A DNA stretch of 64,000 bases, taken from positions 124,001-188,000 of the forward strand of contig CAVUIU010000030.1 of assembly GCA_963741615.1 (NCBI GenBank). The letters run 5' to 3'. Shown here one piece after another: positions 32,526 to 40,435 of the stretch. The stretch comes from UBA9676 sp963741615 (lineage in GTDB: Bacteria; Actinomycetota; Actinomycetes; Streptosporangiales; Streptosporangiaceae). The position numbers were made by a program, and so were the translations under genes. The notes beneath the pieces are model-generated. The model was not told where the DNA came from and searched no databases. It was given only the letters and a program-made list of their open reading frames with translations. Positions within the stretch are counted from its first letter, which is position 1. The number at the start of each line of letters is the position of its first letter.

Positions 32526-32729
32526 ATGGCGCAGGGCACGGTGAAGTGGTTCAACGGCGACAAGGGTTATGGCTTCATCGCGGTCGAGGGGGGCCAGGAT
32601 GTGTTCGTGCACTTCAGCGCGATCACTGGTGGCGGCTACCGCAGCCTGGAGGAAGGGCAGAAGGTAGAGTTCGACATCACGCAGGGCCAGAAGGGACCCC
32701 AGGCGGAGAACGTCAGGGTCATCGGCTGA
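32526..32729 (+). CDS. Cold-shock protein (CspA family)
   Basis: A 67-residue single cold-shock domain that binds single-stranded RNA or DNA and melts RNA structure. RNP1 is KGYGFIAV and RNP2 is VFVHFSAI, in the usual order after MAQGTVKWFN. The length equals that of typical actinobacterial CspA/SC7.0-like proteins. GAAGAAGG precedes ATG 32526, and the roughly 100-bp untranslated leader after the previous gene may carry cold-responsive control, as known for csp messages. Confidence 0.97.
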   Translation: MAQGTVKWFNGDKGYGFIAVEGGQDVFVHFSAITGGGYRSLEEGQKVEFDITQGQKGPQAENVRVIG

Positions 32730-32767
32730 CGCGACGGCAGCGCCCGGCGCGGCAGGGACGTGGGTGG

Positions 32768-32791
32768 CCTGGCCGCCTCCCGTTGGCCAGG
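32768..32791. terminator. Bidirectional hairpin between convergent genes
   Basis: CCTGGCC (32768-32774) pairs with GGCCAGG (32785-32791) around a 10-nt loop, between the cold-shock gene and the convergent beta-lactamase-like gene. The location suits a two-way terminator. Confidence 0.45.
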
Positions 32792-32811
32792 TGGCGGGTC
32801 CTGGTGGCGAT

Positions 32812-34239
32812 TCAGCCGCGCGCGGCCAGCGTGAACGCCCCCTTGACCGCCGAAAGCATGGCCGGGGCCGCCGTGGCCTCGTCGATGGGCGCCGACGGGT
32901 TCTCGGCGAGCACGGCGACGACGTAGCTCTGCCCTGCCCGGGTGGTGGCCAGGTAGGCCAGCGTCAGGACCCCCGGCTCGGATCCGCCCTTGAACCAGAT
33001 CGTCTTCCACCGGGCCCGGTCGAGTTGGAGCCCGCCATCGTTGAGCGACAGCAGCTCGCCGATCGGGGACAGGCCCGGCCGGCGGTCGAGGGCGGCGAGG
33101 GATGCGTAGACGCGGCAGATGTCGTCGGCCGAGGCGAACCATTCGAGGCTGTTGATGTCGCGTGGTGCGGTCCACGCTTCCGCCGCCGAGACGGTGGGAA
33201 GCGGAGCCCGGTCGATGACGGTTGCGAGCAGCGCCCGCCGGCCCGCCCCGGTCGCGGCGACGTAATGCTCGGCCAGCGTGGGCCATTGGTCGAGCTTGAG
33301 GATGAACAGCTCGCGGGTGTTCAGGAACGGCCGGTCCCGGGCCGGGTCGGCCATCCCGGTCGTGGTGAGCGCTGCCTCGACCGCAGGCCGGCCCACGAGA
33401 TTGATCAGCATGTTGGCGGCCGTGTTGTCACTGATGGAGATCATCTTGGCGGCCGTGTCCCGCACCGAGATCCGGGTGCCGTCCGGCTCGGTCTGGAGCT
33501 CACCGGAAGGCAGGCTCTTGAGCCGCGCGGTGATGGTCAGCGACTGGTCCCAGCTGGCCTTGCCGGACTCGATGGCGTTCCCGAGCGTGTCGAGCACGTA
33601 GAGCTTGAAGGCCGAGCCGAGCGGGGCCGCGGTGGCGGGGGCGATGCCGTGCACCGGCTGGCAGGAGCCACTGGTGACGTTCGCGACGAGCAGACGGACC
33701 TGCGGCGCGACCGCGCGCAAGGCGGCATCGACGCCGGCCCAGGTGGTGGGCGCCGACGGCGGCGGTCTGACCTGGCTGAGCCGCAGCCCGCTGATCAGGC
33801 CCCGGCTGTCGACGGCGAGCGCAACCTGAATCCGCGGGACCGGACCGCCGGTGGACACCACAGCGACGAGCGCACCCGGTTCATTGACCTCGATCGAGAC
33901 CAGCTTGACGTCGGTGGCCCCCTGCAGCCCCTGGTTGAGCGCGGCCGGGCTGACCTGGGCGAGGAAGGCCGCGTCGAAGTGGGCGCGCACCTCCGGGTCG
34001 GACATGGGCAGATGGGCCACCGCGCCGATGAGCCAGCGGAGCTGCGACCCGGCAGGCGTGGCGGGCACGGCAACCGCCTTCGCGGCTCTCACCGGGGCCG
34101 TGGCAGCGGGCGGTCCCGGGGGTGTCGCAGGCTTCGGCGAGCCGCACGCAGCGAGGATCGTCACCGCGGTAACCAGCCCGGCCAGGAACGGCCACACTGG
34201 GCGACGACCTCGGAGGTGGTCGGTATGATCGGCGTTCAT
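32812..34239 (-). CDS. Beta-lactamase-like lipoprotein (class A serine hydrolase fold)
   Basis: A 475-residue exported lipoprotein. The lipobox is ILAAC with the lipidated Cys at about residue 32. A Pro/Ala-rich linker and an NTF2-like segment follow, to about 180. The catalytic domain then shows SAFK (S-x-x-K), SDN in ISISDNTAAN, and KGG in WFKGGSEPGV replacing the usual KTG. Class A beta-lactamases and related PBP-fold hydrolases share these motifs; no Glu166-type omega loop could be confirmed. The ATG overlaps the stop of the ROK kinase gene by four bases (ATGA), implying translational coupling. Confidence 0.85.
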   Translation of the reverse strand: MNADHTDHLRGRRPVWPFLAGLVTAVTILAACGSPKPATPPGPPAATAPVRAAKAVAVPATPAGSQLRWLIGAVAHLPMSDPEVRAHFDAAFLAQVSPAALNQGLQGATDVKLVSIEVNEPGALVAVVSTGGPVPRIQVALAVDSRGLISGLRLSQVRPPPSAPTTWAGVDAALRAVAPQVRLLVANVTSGSCQPVHGIAPATAAPLGSAFKLYVLDTLGNAIESGKASWDQSLTITARLKSLPSGELQTEPDGTRISVRDTAAKMISISDNTAANMLINLVGRPAVEAALTTTGMADPARDRPFLNTRELFILKLDQWPTLAEHYVAATGAGRRALLATVIDRAPLPTVSAAEAWTAPRDINSLEWFASADDICRVYASLAALDRRPGLSPIGELLSLNDGGLQLDRARWKTIWFKGGSEPGVLTLAYLATTRAGQSYVVAVLAENPSAPIDEATAAPAMLSAVKGAFTLAARG

Positions 34240-35276
34240 CGCTGGGGGGCCGCCCATCCCAGCGCGTCGCCGCCAGCGATGGCGGCGCCGCGGGCACCCG
34301 CCATGTCCAGATCTGGCACCAGCGCGAAGGTCACCAGCGGGCGCTGCTCGGCCCGCAGGTCGGTGTGCTCGCGGACGGTGGCGAGGAACCAGTCGCGGAA
34401 GCTGGGCAGCGCCTCGACCACGCCGCCGCCGAGGAAGTACGCGTCCGGGTCGGTGACGTTCGCCGCGATGGTGAAGAGCCTGCCGAGCGCGATCGCCTGC
34501 TGCCGGAAGATCTCCAGGGCCATCGGGTCCCCGGCGCTGGCGTAGCCCCGCACCATGGTCGCCGCCTGGTGCGCCGAAGCCGCCGTGTGGAGCTCGTGGC
34601 CCGGGAAGCGGGTCAGCCAGTAGGGCAGCAGGTTCTTCTCGATGCCGGTCAGGGAGGCGACGCTCTCGCCGTCCCCGGGCAACCCGCAGTTACACACCGG
34701 CGTCGGCTGCCCCTCGGCCAGCAGCCCCTCCATCGGGATCCGGATGTGCCCGAACTCGCCGGCCATCCCGGCGGCGCCGCGTACCACCCTGCCGCCTTCG
34801 ACCACGCCACCGCCAAGCCCGGTTCCCACGATCAGCGAAACGGACGAGCGGCGTGTGGCGCTGGGCCCGAAGTGGACATGATGGGCGTACAGCGACGCCG
34901 CGTTGGCGTCGTTGTTGTAGATCACGGGCAGGCCGAGCCGGCCCTCCAGAGCGCCGCGAACGTCGAAGCCGCGCCAGGCCGGATCGACGAAATTCACCGC
35001 GCCCCGCGACGAGATGACCCCGTCCGCGCTGGCCGGGCCCGGCGTGTCCAGCCCCACCGCCCGCACCGATTCACGCGGAATCCCCGCGGAGTCGAGCACG
35101 CACGCGAACGCCTCGGCGAGCGCCTCGATAGCCACCCCCGGACCTTCGGCAACCCGGCTGGGTGTCTCAGCGAGCCCGTCCACCAGGAACCGCCCGGCGG
35201 AATCGAGCACCGTCGCGTTGATGGCCGTCCCGCCATTGTCGAGGCCGACAATGACCTCCTGGCCCTGCCCCGCCAT
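34236..35276 (-). CDS. ROK family sugar kinase
   Basis: A 346-residue ROK-fold protein. The phosphate-1 motif is VGLDNGGTAINATVLD (residues about 10-25). The sugar-binding Asp lies in YNNDANAASLYA. Phosphate-2 is SLIVGTGLGGGVV, and the zinc-binding CxCG motif is CNCGLPGDGES. A GEFGHIRI stretch carries the usual His/Glu pair. With no HTH at the N-terminus it is a kinase rather than a NagC-type repressor; glucose or N-acetylated hexosamines are common substrates. Coupling to the beta-lactamase-like lipoprotein suggests a cell-wall sugar salvage role, which is inference. Confidence 0.9.
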   Translation of the reverse strand: MAGQGQEVIVGLDNGGTAINATVLDSAGRFLVDGLAETPSRVAEGPGVAIEALAEAFACVLDSAGIPRESVRAVGLDTPGPASADGVISSRGAVNFVDPAWRGFDVRGALEGRLGLPVIYNNDANAASLYAHHVHFGPSATRRSSVSLIVGTGLGGGVVEGGRVVRGAAGMAGEFGHIRIPMEGLLAEGQPTPVCNCGLPGDGESVASLTGIEKNLLPYWLTRFPGHELHTAASAHQAATMVRGYASAGDPMALEIFRQQAIALGRLFTIAANVTDPDAYFLGGGVVEALPSFRDWFLATVREHTDLRAEQRPLVTFALVPDLDMAGARGAAIAGGDALGWAAPQR

Positions 35277-35449
35277 CTGGTGCCTCCCGCATCGCCGAGC
35301 GAGTTCGCCGACCTGCCCGGCGATGGCGCGGTCCCGCTGGCGCGGGAACACCGACAGCGCGCACGGTCCCGGACAGCGCCGTTCCGTTGCTATTACACCC
35401 GCAGCGGGACACGGCCATGGCCGGATCACCTGAAGCGACGCGGAGGAGG

Positions 35450-36265
35450 CTAGCGGAGCCGAGGCCCCGGCGGCCGGGGTCGCGCGGCGGGCGGAGCGCC
35501 GGGGACGTCGCGGGTTGCCTGGACCGCACGGTCGACCATGCGCGCGTAGACCCTGGTCCCCGGCAGTTGGGGATGAACCTCGTCCGGCCAGAGCAGGTAG
35601 GTGCGATGCCTGATCACGTCGAACCAGTCCGCGAGCACGACGTCCGGGTGCCGGCGGATGAAGCCGGCGATCGTGGCGTTGACCTGCTGGCTCCACTGGT
35701 CGGGCACATAGGTGTTGATAAGCACCAATCTGCGGCGCGGTCCGAGCAACCGCGTCAGCCGGCCGAGCTCGCCGGTGGTGACGACGTAATTGGTGCCCAG
35801 GCCCACCACCACGACCGGCCGCAGCCGGCCGCTGTCGGCGAGGCTGCGCACCACCGTCAGGCCGGCCGGCATCTGCCTGCTGGGCTTGGCGTCGATGTAG
35901 ATGCCCGGCAGCACGGTGTTGAGTGCCATGGCAGCCGCCGCCATCACCGAATCGCCGATAGCGGTGACCTGCCGGCCCGGGACCTTGCGCTGGGTGGATG
36001 ACGGCGGGGACATGGCCGCAGGCCAGGGGGACGGCGACGACGCGTGCGCCCGGGTGGCCGCGCTGACCTGCTCACCCTCGATGATCTGCTTTTCCATGCC
36101 GGCTGGGGCGGGCGGCGGGCGGAAGAGGCCGCACCCGGCGGTGCAGGCAGCGGTCAGGACAGCCGCCGCCCGCAGCATGGGCAGAACCCGTGAGCGGGAG
36201 CACCGGGCGACCGCGGCCGGGTTGCCGGCCGCGCGTTTCCTCACCAATTCCTTGGTCTTTTTCAC
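35450..36265 (-). CDS. SGNH-hydrolase-like lipoprotein/secreted esterase
   Basis: About 271 residues. A basic N-terminus and the hydrophobic LRAAAVLTAACTAGC suggest a lipobox (TAGC) and export. The SGNH domain resembles the stand-alone C-terminal part of OatA-type acyltransferases. Block I is VTAIGDSVMAAAAMAL, block III is VVVVGLGTNYVVTTGEL, and block V is LLWPDEVHPQLPG, with catalytic Asp and His. Such enzymes add or remove acyl groups on cell-wall polymers. The start is uncertain: GTG 36265 is used, but GTG 36244 has the better AAGGA and ATG 36178 is also possible. Confidence 0.75.
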   Translation of the reverse strand: MKKTKELVRKRAAGNPAAVARCSRSRVLPMLRAAAVLTAACTAGCGLFRPPPAPAGMEKQIIEGEQVSAATRAHASSPSPWPAAMSPPSSTQRKVPGRQVTAIGDSVMAAAAMALNTVLPGIYIDAKPSRQMPAGLTVVRSLADSGRLRPVVVVGLGTNYVVTTGELGRLTRLLGPRRRLVLINTYVPDQWSQQVNATIAGFIRRHPDVVLADWFDVIRHRTYLLWPDEVHPQLPGTRVYARMVDRAVQATRDVPGAPPAARPRPPGPRLR

Positions 36266-36481
36266 AGCAGTCTTTTCGCCACGCGGAGGTGAGCGCAAAC
36301 GCCGTGTCGTAAAGAGGAGGGAAAGGCGCGGTTGCGTATTCTCTATAGCTTTGTCGATGGAGCGCGATATCGTCGGGCGCTGCCCGGCGGGCAATGCGCG
36401 GGGCGGTGGCCGGCACCGCCAGCGCGCATGATGCGGCTGGCCGCGGGGAACGCCGGACTTGTACTGACTGAGGAGCCGGTG

Positions 36482-36688
36482 ATGGGCATCTTTTCGTGGT
36501 TCACTGCCAGCAGGTCCCCCGAGGAGCCGGGCTGGCTGCGCCGCTGGCTGATCCCTGCCAGCCGGGCCGACGACCCGGAACTCGACGAGATCAAGCGGGC
36601 CGCGGCCGCGGACGTCGCCGAGATGGAGGAGGAGGACCGCAGGTACTTTCGCCGGGACGGGCCGGGGCACCGGGAGGATGATCTTTGA
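36482..36688 (+). CDS. Small hypothetical protein
   Basis: A 68-residue protein with GAGGAGCC five bases before ATG 36482. It begins MGIFSWFTASRSPEEPGWLR and has an acidic C-terminal helix (DELDEIK-type, then DVAEMEEEDRRYF). The first residues could form an amphipathic membrane anchor. The family is not recognised. A hairpin follows directly after the stop codon. Confidence 0.6.
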   Translation: MGIFSWFTASRSPEEPGWLRRWLIPASRADDPELDEIKRAAAADVAEMEEEDRRYFRRDGPGHREDDL

Positions 36689-36717
36689 ACCGGACCGGCG
36701 GGCGCAGCCGGCCCGGT
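36689..36717. terminator. Hairpin after small hypothetical gene
   Basis: ACCGGACCGG (36689-36698) faces CCGGCCCGGT (36708-36717), a 10-bp stem with one mismatch and a 9-nt loop, beginning at the stop codon of the small gene. It lies between convergent frames and may terminate both. Confidence 0.5.
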
Positions 36718-36718
36718 C

Positions 36719-36901
36719 TCATGCGGTTCGGGCCGTGCCGTCGTTCGGTTCGATGCCGTGCCGGCGGAGCAGGCCGCGCAGGCGATCGAGTTCGTGGTGC
36801 AGTTCCTGGTTTTCCGCGATGACCACCGGGCATGGTCGGCGCCGGATCCGGTCAGCAAAGGATTCGCCGCCGGGCAGCTGAGGGGGTACGTGTAGCAGCA
36901 T
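36719..36901 (-). CDS. Small putative coiled-coil protein
   Basis: A 60-residue frame. Its C-terminal half, VIAENQELHHELDRLRGLL then RRHGIEPND, has the leucine/charged pattern of a short coiled coil and resembles tails seen in other small actinobacterial proteins. The ATG at 36901 overlaps the ATG of the divergent Eis gene in a shared CATG (36899-36902). AGGAAG lies about 13 bases upstream. It could be a real small protein or a remnant; supporting evidence is moderate. Confidence 0.4.
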   Translation of the reverse strand: MLLHVPPQLPGGESFADRIRRRPCPVVIAENQELHHELDRLRGLLRRHGIEPNDGTARTA

Positions 36902-38165
36902 GACCGAGCGCTACTTCCTGCGGCCTGTCACGCCCGACGAGTTCGGCGCTTTCAGCGAGGTGCCCATCCAGGCGTTCAATGACGCCCCGTGGTCGGCTGA
37001 GGCGATCGAGCACGAGCGCGCAATCTTCGAGTTCGACCGCAGCATCGCCGCGTTTGACGGCGATCAGATGGTCGGGACGGCAGCCGCCTACTCTTTCCAG
37101 CTCACCGTCCCCGGCGCGGTGGCGGGCGCGGGCGGTGTCACCGCCGTCAGCGTCCTGCCCACTCACCGGCGGCGCGGCATCCTGTCGGCGATGATGCGTC
37201 ACCAGCTCGCCGACATCGCCGCCCGGGGCGAGGCCGTCGCGGCGCTGTTCGCATCCGAGCCGGGCATCTACGGGAGGTACGGCTACGGCTGCGCGTCCAT
37301 CCAGCTGCGCCTGACGGTCCGCCGCGGGGAGGGCGCGCTGAGCCCGGCCGCGGCCGGCGGCGTGGGCACCGGCCACGGCTCTGTGCGGCTGCGGGCCGCG
37401 CACCCCACCGAGCTGCGTGCCGAGCTCGCCAAGGTCTACGACTCGGCTGCCCCGCACCGGCCCGGCATGATGGCCAGGGACGAACGCTGGTGGCAGAGCA
37501 TCCTCGCCGACCCGGAATCCGGCCGGAGGGCCATGAGCCCGCTGAAGTGCCTGCTGGCAGGCGACGACTCGGGCCCGCGCGGTTATGCCCTGTACCGGAC
37601 GAAGCCCGACTGGACCGAAGAAGGCCTGCCGTCCGGCGTCCTGTCGGTCCGCGAGCTCATCGCCACCGAAGCCGCGGCCACGGCGGCGCTGTGGACCGAC
37701 CTGCTGACCAGGGACCTGATCGGCGAGGTCGTGGCCAGGCAGCGGCCGGTCAACGATCCGCTGCTGGACATGCTCGCCGATCGGCGCCGGGCGCGCGCCC
37801 ACCTGACCGACGGGCTGTGGATCCGGCTGACCGACGTCCCGGCCGCGCTCAGCCGGCGGCGCTATTCCTGCGCAGCGGATGTTGTCATTGAGGTGACCGA
37901 CGAACTGCTGCCCGCCAACGCGGGCCGGTGGCGGCTGCAGTGCCCCGGGCCCGGCGACGGCGGAACGGCAAGCTGCGAGCGCACCACGGCGGGTCCCGAC
38001 ATCGTGCTGCCCGTCGCGCTGCTCGGGGCTGGCTACCTGGGCGGTACCAGACTGGGCGCCCTCGCCGCGGCCGGCCTGGTGACCGAGCGGAAGCCCGGCG
38101 CGCTGGCAAGGCTGTCCGCCGCCCTGTACTCCGACCCTGCGCCCTGGTGCCCGTCGATGTTCTGA
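36900..38165 (+). CDS. eis-like: Eis-family GNAT acetyltransferase
   Basis: A 421-residue protein with the tripartite Eis architecture: an N-terminal GNAT domain, a second degenerate GNAT domain and a C-terminal SCP2-like domain. The acetyl-CoA region is VTAVSVLPTHRRRGILSAMM, followed by the family-specific FASEPGIYGRYGYG. The C-terminus ends in the carboxylate needed for activity in mycobacterial Eis (here ending SMF). Eis enzymes acetylate amines on many positions of aminoglycosides and on protein lysines. A role in resistance is possible but not shown. It starts at ATG 36900. Confidence 0.9.
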   Translation: MTERYFLRPVTPDEFGAFSEVPIQAFNDAPWSAEAIEHERAIFEFDRSIAAFDGDQMVGTAAAYSFQLTVPGAVAGAGGVTAVSVLPTHRRRGILSAMMRHQLADIAARGEAVAALFASEPGIYGRYGYGCASIQLRLTVRRGEGALSPAAAGGVGTGHGSVRLRAAHPTELRAELAKVYDSAAPHRPGMMARDERWWQSILADPESGRRAMSPLKCLLAGDDSGPRGYALYRTKPDWTEEGLPSGVLSVRELIATEAAATAALWTDLLTRDLIGEVVARQRPVNDPLLDMLADRRRARAHLTDGLWIRLTDVPAALSRRRYSCAADVVIEVTDELLPANAGRWRLQCPGPGDGGTASCERTTAGPDIVLPVALLGAGYLGGTRLGALAAAGLVTERKPGALARLSAALYSDPAPWCPSMF

Positions 38166-38177
38166 CCAGGTAGCCCG

Positions 38178-38609
38178 TCAAGCCTGCGGCCAGCTCTCGC
38201 AGCCCAGCGCCTCGCCGGCGTCCTGGCCGAACGCATAGACCCGGATGAAGCTCAGCAGCCGGGCGTGTTGTCCGAGCAAACGGACCGAGAGCTCCGGTTC
38301 CGCCTCACCCATCTCAAGCAGGTCTGCCCGCAGGTCCGCGAGCACGTCAACCATCCCGGAGACCACGGCCTGGGCATCGGCGGTGCCCTCCAGATCACGA
38401 TCAGCGCGGTCGATGATCTCGGCCCTGACCAGCCCGTCAGCGACGTCCTGCGAGCAGCCGAGGCCGATCTCGATCAGATCACTCCAGCGGCGGCACATCC
38501 TGCGCAGGCCGGCCCCGGACCGGTAACCGGCGAACGTCCACTCCCACTGGCGGGCGATGAACTCCTCCCACCCGAGAACTTCCACCTCTTCAGGATCATG
38601 GTCATACAC
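38178..38609 (-). CDS. Hypothetical acidic protein
   Basis: A 143-residue acidic, mainly helical protein from GTG 38609. It begins with PEEVEVLGWEEFIARQWEW, has three cysteines, and contains regular heptad-like segments (DLRADLLEMGEAEPELSVRL). No domain is recognised. It is convergent with the Eis gene with only 12 bp between stops and lies 21 bp from the end of the DUF998 gene upstream on the same strand, so co-transcription with that gene is likely. Confidence 0.65.
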   Translation of the reverse strand: MYDHDPEEVEVLGWEEFIARQWEWTFAGYRSGAGLRRMCRRWSDLIEIGLGCSQDVADGLVRAEIIDRADRDLEGTADAQAVVSGMVDVLADLRADLLEMGEAEPELSVRLLGQHARLLSFIRVYAFGQDAGEALGCESWPQA

Positions 38610-38630
38610 ACGCCAACAGTACGGCGCTCG

Positions 38631-39272
38631 TCAGCTCTGGATGGCGGGACCGGCAGCGCCCGCGGGCCGCGCCCAGGCGCGAGACCGGCTCCAGCGGCAG
38701 GACAGGACCACCGCGAGCGGCCATGCCGCCTGGGCCGTGCCCAGGACCCGTTCCGCCAGGCCGGCCTGTCCGGCGCCGGTGATCAGTTCCGCGCCGAACC
38801 ACACCAGGAGCCCGAGCATCACCCCGGCGGCGAGCGCCGAAACGGCCGGCCGCAATCCCCAGGGGACCGAAGGCCCCTGCCGCTGGGCCGCCAGCGGCCA
38901 GGCCGTCAATGCCACGAAGCCGACCGTCGCCCAGAACTCGTGCGGCAGCGAACCGCCGTCGGCAGGCTCGGGGCTGGCCGCGACGAGCAGGCCGGCGACG
39001 CCGCCTGCTATCAGGACCAGCCGCCCGGGTGAAGCGGCCGGCCTCAGCGCCAGCCCGGTCATGACATCGCAGGCACCCACGACCAGGAACGCGAGCGTCA
39101 TCACCCACCGGTCGGCCGCGCCATCCGCCGCGAGGGCACTGATCGTGCCGGCTACCGCGTTGTAGGAGCGCGGCTGCAGCCCGGCAGCGATCATCCACCC
39201 GCCGGCCAGCACCACCGGAGCCGTGCCCGACGAGGCCACACCCCACCACGGGACACCCCGCACGACCACCAC
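38631..39272 (-). CDS. DUF998 family membrane protein
   Basis: About 213 residues with six predicted transmembrane helices. The first helix region VVLAGGWMIAAGLQPRSYNA, followed by GTISALAADGAADRWVM, is the hallmark of DUF998. Later helices include FLVVGACDVMTGLALR, IAGGVAGLLVAASPEP and FWATVGFVALTAW, the last with a conserved His nearby (LPHEF). The function of the family is unknown. The likely start is a GTG in a VVVV run (39272 or 39263). Remnants of a second copy lie at 19225-19430. Confidence 0.82.
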   Translation of the reverse strand: MVVVRGVPWWGVASSGTAPVVLAGGWMIAAGLQPRSYNAVAGTISALAADGAADRWVMTLAFLVVGACDVMTGLALRPAASPGRLVLIAGGVAGLLVAASPEPADGGSLPHEFWATVGFVALTAWPLAAQRQGPSVPWGLRPAVSALAAGVMLGLLVWFGAELITGAGQAGLAERVLGTAQAAWPLAVVLSCRWSRSRAWARPAGAAGPAIQS

Positions 39273-39407
39273 CGTAGTTCGCCAACCGCCGCGGTGCGGA
39301 TGGCCGGGCCGGGGCCGATATATTCGCGTCGTTGCCGATTCACCCGGAAGGCGTACCGATGTCCCGCGTGAGGCCTCTTCGGTGCCGTCGGAGGGAAGGA
39401 CCGGGGC

Positions 39408-40388
39408 ATGACAGACAACGTGCCCGTGAGCCGGACGGACGATCCGGGCGAACACGGGACCGCACCGGGGGCGGGCGCCGTGAGCGGCGCCCCGCCGAGG
39501 ATCGACCCGGGGACGCTCGGGATGGCGTTCCCGCGCACGCACCACATGCTCATGCTCGAGTTCGGGGACCGACGAGACTTCGATGACCCGCGCCGGGAAT
39601 GGCGGCGGTTGTTCTCGGAGTTGCTGGGCACCTTCGCGCTGGTGCTGGCCGCGGCCGGCGGGGGGCTTCTGCATGCGAAGGGGCAGATCAGCCTCGCCGC
39701 GGCGGTCGTCGCCCCCGGCCTGATGGTGACGGCGATCATCTTGTTCATGGGCGCGGTCTCCGGCGCGCACCTCAACCCGGCCGTGTCGCTGGCTTTCGCG
39801 CTGCGCGGGGACTTCCCATGGAAGCGTGTCCCGGGATACATCCTCATCCAGCTCGCCGGCGCGACTCTGGCCTGCCTGTTTCTGCGCTGGGTGTTCGGGA
39901 ACGTCGAGCATCTCGGGGCGGCGCTGCCGGGGCCGGGGTACCAGAACTGGCAGGCCCTGCTCATGGAGATCGTGCTCACCGCGCTGCTGGTGAGCGTCAT
40001 CCTCGGCACGGCATCCGCGGCGCAGAACGTCGGCGCGATCGCGGCGCTCGGCGTCGGCGGCTACATCGCCCTGGCCGGCCTGTGGGCGGCGCCGGTCAGC
40101 GGCGTGTCGATGAACCCGGCCCGCTCCTTCGGCCCCGCCCTGGTCAGTGGTGACTGGAGCAGCTACTGGGTGTACCTCGCGGGACCGGTCGCCGGCGCGC
40201 TGATCGCCGTCGGTTTCGCGCTGGTGCTGCGCGGCCGCGGCGGCGACGCCATCTCGCGCGCGGCAGGCTCCGGCGTGCTGGACGACGGGGCCCTGGCCGC
40301 CAGGGCGGAACTGGCCGAGGCAATCGAGCAGGGCAGGGTCGTCCCCCCGGGCATCGCCGACACCGACACGCAGCGCAGCGGGCCATGA
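39408..40388 (+). CDS. MIP/aquaporin family channel
   Basis: A 326-residue channel with an extended N-terminus of about 60 polar residues. Both pore-lining half-helix motifs are present: HLNPAVS in GAVSGAHLNPAVSLAFAL, and the second as VSMNPARSFGPALVSG. Six helices are readable. Substrates for this fold are water, glycerol or small uncharged solutes. The C-terminal 60 residues are cytoplasmic and charged. It is divergent from the DUF998 gene across a 135-bp gap. There is no glycerol kinase gene nearby to suggest a glycerol facilitator. Confidence 0.93.
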   Translation: MTDNVPVSRTDDPGEHGTAPGAGAVSGAPPRIDPGTLGMAFPRTHHMLMLEFGDRRDFDDPRREWRRLFSELLGTFALVLAAAGGGLLHAKGQISLAAAVVAPGLMVTAIILFMGAVSGAHLNPAVSLAFALRGDFPWKRVPGYILIQLAGATLACLFLRWVFGNVEHLGAALPGPGYQNWQALLMEIVLTALLVSVILGTASAAQNVGAIAALGVGGYIALAGLWAAPVSGVSMNPARSFGPALVSGDWSSYWVYLAGPVAGALIAVGFALVLRGRGGDAISRAAGSGVLDDGALAARAELAEAIEQGRVVPPGIADTDTQRSGP

Positions 40389-40435
40389 CCGGCGCCGCGC
40401 TCACAGCCGCCCGCATGACCTCGATGCGGCCGTGC

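Noticed and set aside
38869..38884. GGGGACCGAAGGCCCC, another DosR-like dyad.
   Set aside because: It lies inside the DUF998 coding sequence, away from any start codon, so it is probably coincidental.
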